Shown here in pieces: positions 61,101-64,000 of a stretch of 64,000 bases of DNA; position 1 is the first letter of the stretch, and each line of letters opens with the position of its first letter. The notes beneath the pieces were generated by a model. It saw nothing but the letters and a program-made list of their open reading frames with translations. It ran no database searches and was not told the DNA's origin. The position numbers and the translations under genes were made by a program. The stretch spans positions 1,735,801 through 1,799,800 of the forward strand of contig CM037840.1 of the NCBI GenBank assembly GCA_021234535.1, written 5' to 3'. Source of the DNA: Stichopus chloronotus. Taxonomy: Eukaryota > Echinodermata > Holothuroidea > Aspidochirotida > Stichopodidae.

Positions 61101-64000
61101 TCGTCAAATTTACACTTGTCAATTTTTTTCATATTAAAAAATGATTTGCCTCTCGCTTTGCTTGTAACAATTCGTTATGTGGAACATGCAAACATCCGTA
61201 GTCTCAATTCTCAACACAACATGTACAAACATAAGAGAAGATAAAATAAGATCAACTTCATTGAAAACGTCAATAATTTAATATCAACATTATGAAAGTT
61301 TACCTCTTTAATATAAAGGTTTTAACTAAACAAAAGAGTTCAAAAAACAAACAAAATGATCACACTTTCTCCTGGATCTTGCTAAGTTCATGATAACGAG
61401 TAATTTCAAGGTGAATCCGACTAACGGATAAATATGACATTTGAAAGCTGTTAATGACGTCATTTCATATTAATAAAGGTTCCAATACAGTAATATCACA
61501 TTGAATCGGTCCTTTCTCAAAGCTGACAGAAAGATCTCGAAAATAGAAGAAAATCGAAAATGTTGCAGATTTTAGCCAAAATATGACAATTTGAAAAGGC
61601 TATAGCCTTACGTTTTTTTAAAATTTCAGCCAAATCGTCGATATTTTTAATCGTTACCAGAAATGTGTATATTCTTTAAATAAACATTCTATTCAATAAA
61701 AGACACTTTCTAGCCCGAAATCGTGCTTCTTTTGATAGAAAGATGATTTATGATCTCATAATTTTGATAGTTCCTCCAAAAATAAAGTACTTGAAAATGC
61801 AAGTGATAGAAATAAAACTTGTTATTTCTCAAGATTCCAGGATAAAATAAAGCAGTCATGAATGTTGATAACATTGTAACATTGTTGATTTCTTGTCATA
61901 CTTGTCAAATTTACACTTGCCAATTTTTTTCACGTTAAAAAAATGATTGGCCTCTCGCTTTGCTTGTAACAATCCGTTATGTGGAACATGCAAACCTCCG
62001 TAGTATTAATTCTTAATACACCATGTACTAAAAATGTCAATGATTTAATATCAATATTTTCAAAGTTTACCTCTTTAATATAAAGCTTTAAACTAAACCA
62101 AAGAGTTCAACAAACAAACAAAATGATCACCCTTTCTCCTAGATCTTGCTAAGTTTATGATATCGAGTAGATTCAAGGTGATTCCGACTTATGGATAAAT
62201 ATGACATTTGAAAGCTGTTAATGACGTCATTTCATATTAATAAAGGCTCCATTACAGTAATATCACATTGAATCAGTCATTTCTCAAAGCTGACAGAAAG
62301 ATCTCGAAAATAGAACAAAATCGAAAATGTTGCGGATTTTAGCCAAAATATGACAATTTGATAGGGCTATAGCCTCACGTTTTTTTTAAATTTCAGCCAA
62401 ATCGTGGATATTTTCAATCGTTACCACAAATGTGTCTATTTTTGAAATAAAAATTCTCATTCAATAAAAGACACTTTCTAGCCCGAAATCGTGCTTCTTT
62501 TGATAGATAGATGATTTATGATCTCATAATTTTCATAGTCCCTCCAAAAATGAAGTATTTGAAAATACATTTGACAGAAATAAAAAAAAATTTGTTTGTA
62601 ACAATATGTTATGTGGAACATGCAAACGTCCGTAGTCTCAATTCTTAACACAACATCTACTAAAAACGTCAATAATTTAATATGAATATTATCAAAGTTT
62701 ATCTCTTTAATATAAAGCTTTTAACTAAACAAAAGAGTTCAAAAAACAAACAAAATGATCACACTTTCACCTAGATCTTCCTAAATTCATGATAACGAGT
62801 AATTTCAAGGTAAATCCGACTTATGGATAAATATGACATTTAAAAGCTGTTAATGACGTTATTTCATATTAATAAAGGCTCCATTACAGTAATATCACAT
62901 TGAATCGGTCATTTCTCAAAGCTGACAGAAAGATCTCGAAAATAGAAGAAAATCGAAAATGTTGCGGATTTTAGCCAAAATATGACAATTTGATAAGGCT
63001 ATAGAATTACTTTTTTTTTAAATTTCAGCCAAATCGTGGATATTTTCAATCGTTACCACAAATGTGTCTATTTTTGAAATAAACATTCTCATTCAATAAA
63101 AGACACTTTGTAGCCCGAAATCGTCCTTCTTTTGATAGAAAGATGATTTATGATCTCATAATTTTGAGAGTCCCTCCAAAAATGAAGTATTTGAAAATGC
63201 ATTTGACAGAAATAAAAAAAAACTTTGTTTGTAACAATATGTTATGTGGAACATGCAAACGTCCGTAGTCTCAATTCCTAACACAACATCTACTAAAAAC
63301 GTCAATAATTTAATATGAATATTATCAAAGTTTACATTTTTAATATAAAGCTTTTAACTAAACAAAAGAGTTCAAAAAACAAACAAAATGATCACCCTTT
63401 CTCCTAGATCTTCCTAAATTCATGATAACGAGTAATTTCAAGGTGAATCCGACTAACGGATAAATATGACATTTGAAAGCTGTTAATGATGTCATTTCAT
63501 ATTAATAAAGGTTCCATTACAGTAATATCACATTGAATCGGTCATTTCTCAAAGCTGACAGAAAGATCTCGAAAATAGAACAAAATCGAAAATGTTGCAG
63601 ATTTTAGTCAAAATATGACAATTTGATAGGGCTATAGCCTTACTTTTTTTTAAATTTCAGTCAAATCGTGGATATTTTCAATCGTTACCATTAATGTGTC
63701 TATTTTTGAAATAAACATTCTCATTCAATAAAAGACACTTTCTAGGACGAAATCGTCCTTTTTTGATAGAAATATGTTTTATGATCTCATAATTTTCATA
63801 GTCACTCCAAAAAAGAAGTATTTGAAAATGCAAGTGATTGAAATAAAACTTGTTATTTCTCAAGATTCCAGGATAAAACAAAGCAGTCTTGAATATTGAT
63901 TACATTGTAACATTGTGGTTTTCTCCTTATATTCGTCAAATTTACACTTGTCAATTTTTTTCATATTAAAAAATGATTTGCCTCTCGCTTTGCTTGTAAC
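55154..64000. repeat. higher-order satellite array, 2833-bp repeat of four monomers
   Basis: Marker TTAATGACGTCATTTCATAT starts at 55154, 55921, 56553, 57185, 57818, 58618, 59385, 60017, 60651, 61451, 62218, 62850 and 63483. The intervals are 767, 632, 632, 633, 800, 767, 632, 634, 800, 767, 632, 633, so the period is 800+767+632+634 = 2833 bp. Short (632) monomers lack a ~135-bp block (from CTTGTTATTTCTCAAGATTC to CTCTCGCTTTG) and instead join AATAAAAAAAA to TTTGTTTGTAAC. The 800-bp type has ~33 extra bp (CATAAGAGAAGATAAAATAA). The first block lacks the 800-bp monomer and has one extra 632-bp monomer. The array runs off the window. Repeated 64- and 67-codon minus-strand frames are by-products. 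Confidence 0.92.

Noticed and set aside
56181..63881. Identical 64- and 67-codon minus-strand ORFs repeated along the satellite
   Set aside because: They recur at the monomer and higher-order periods and vary with monomer indels. No start context or domain, so they are satellite by-products.

Overview
The window is animal nuclear DNA. It is AT-rich, with GT-AG introns, C2H2 zinc-finger arrays, an ataxin-2-type LsmAD domain, many small DNA transposons, long G/C homopolymers and a higher-order satellite. Gene and repeat style suggest a marine invertebrate deuterostome, most likely an echinoderm. That is an inference from overall character, not from a diagnostic gene.

Layout. 1-0.2 kb holds the 3' end of a Penelope-like retroelement. 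0.2-11 kb is repeat-rich and has no convincing gene: a 33-bp minisatellite, a nested pair of hAT-like elements and G tracts. 11.2-18.3 kb (minus strand) holds a gene I rebuilt from 13 exons. All splice phases agree and the sum is 1455 nt (484 aa). The product has an N-terminal hydrophobic segment, a coiled coil, a divergent Lsm-like domain, a clear LsmAD domain and a lysine-rich C-terminus: an ataxin-2-related protein of unusual architecture. 19.0-20.3 kb carries the second copy of the nested hAT-like element, and 20.8-21.2 kb a TTAA-flanked miniature element.

22.2-30.0 kb (plus strand) holds a C2H2 gene: a short first coding exon, a 72-nt acidic exon with a SUMO-type IKTE motif, a second in-frame copy of that exon, and one large exon with about 21 fingers. 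40.2-43.2 kb contains a duplicate of the 72-nt exon and of the finger exon. Its 16-finger frame is intact except for two GAG-to-TAG stops, so it is probably a young pseudogene. The first intron-2 interval of the 22-30 kb gene contains a degenerate tandem array of AGGTCA half-sites.

30-40 kb and 43-53 kb are intergenic. They hold a 944-bp inverted-terminal-repeat element filled with a short GATAAACCTGG-like repeat, four copies of a CTCGAG-containing 160-bp repeat, hAT-like ends and a tRNA-like SINE. 53.0-64.0 kb is satellite. A diverged family lies at 53.0-54.2 kb, with relatives at 45.4-46.3 kb. After it comes a regular array from 55.15 kb to the window end, whose four monomer types (about 800, 767, 632 and 633 bp) form a 2833-bp higher-order repeat. 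No CRISPR, rRNA, operon or bacterial feature is present.
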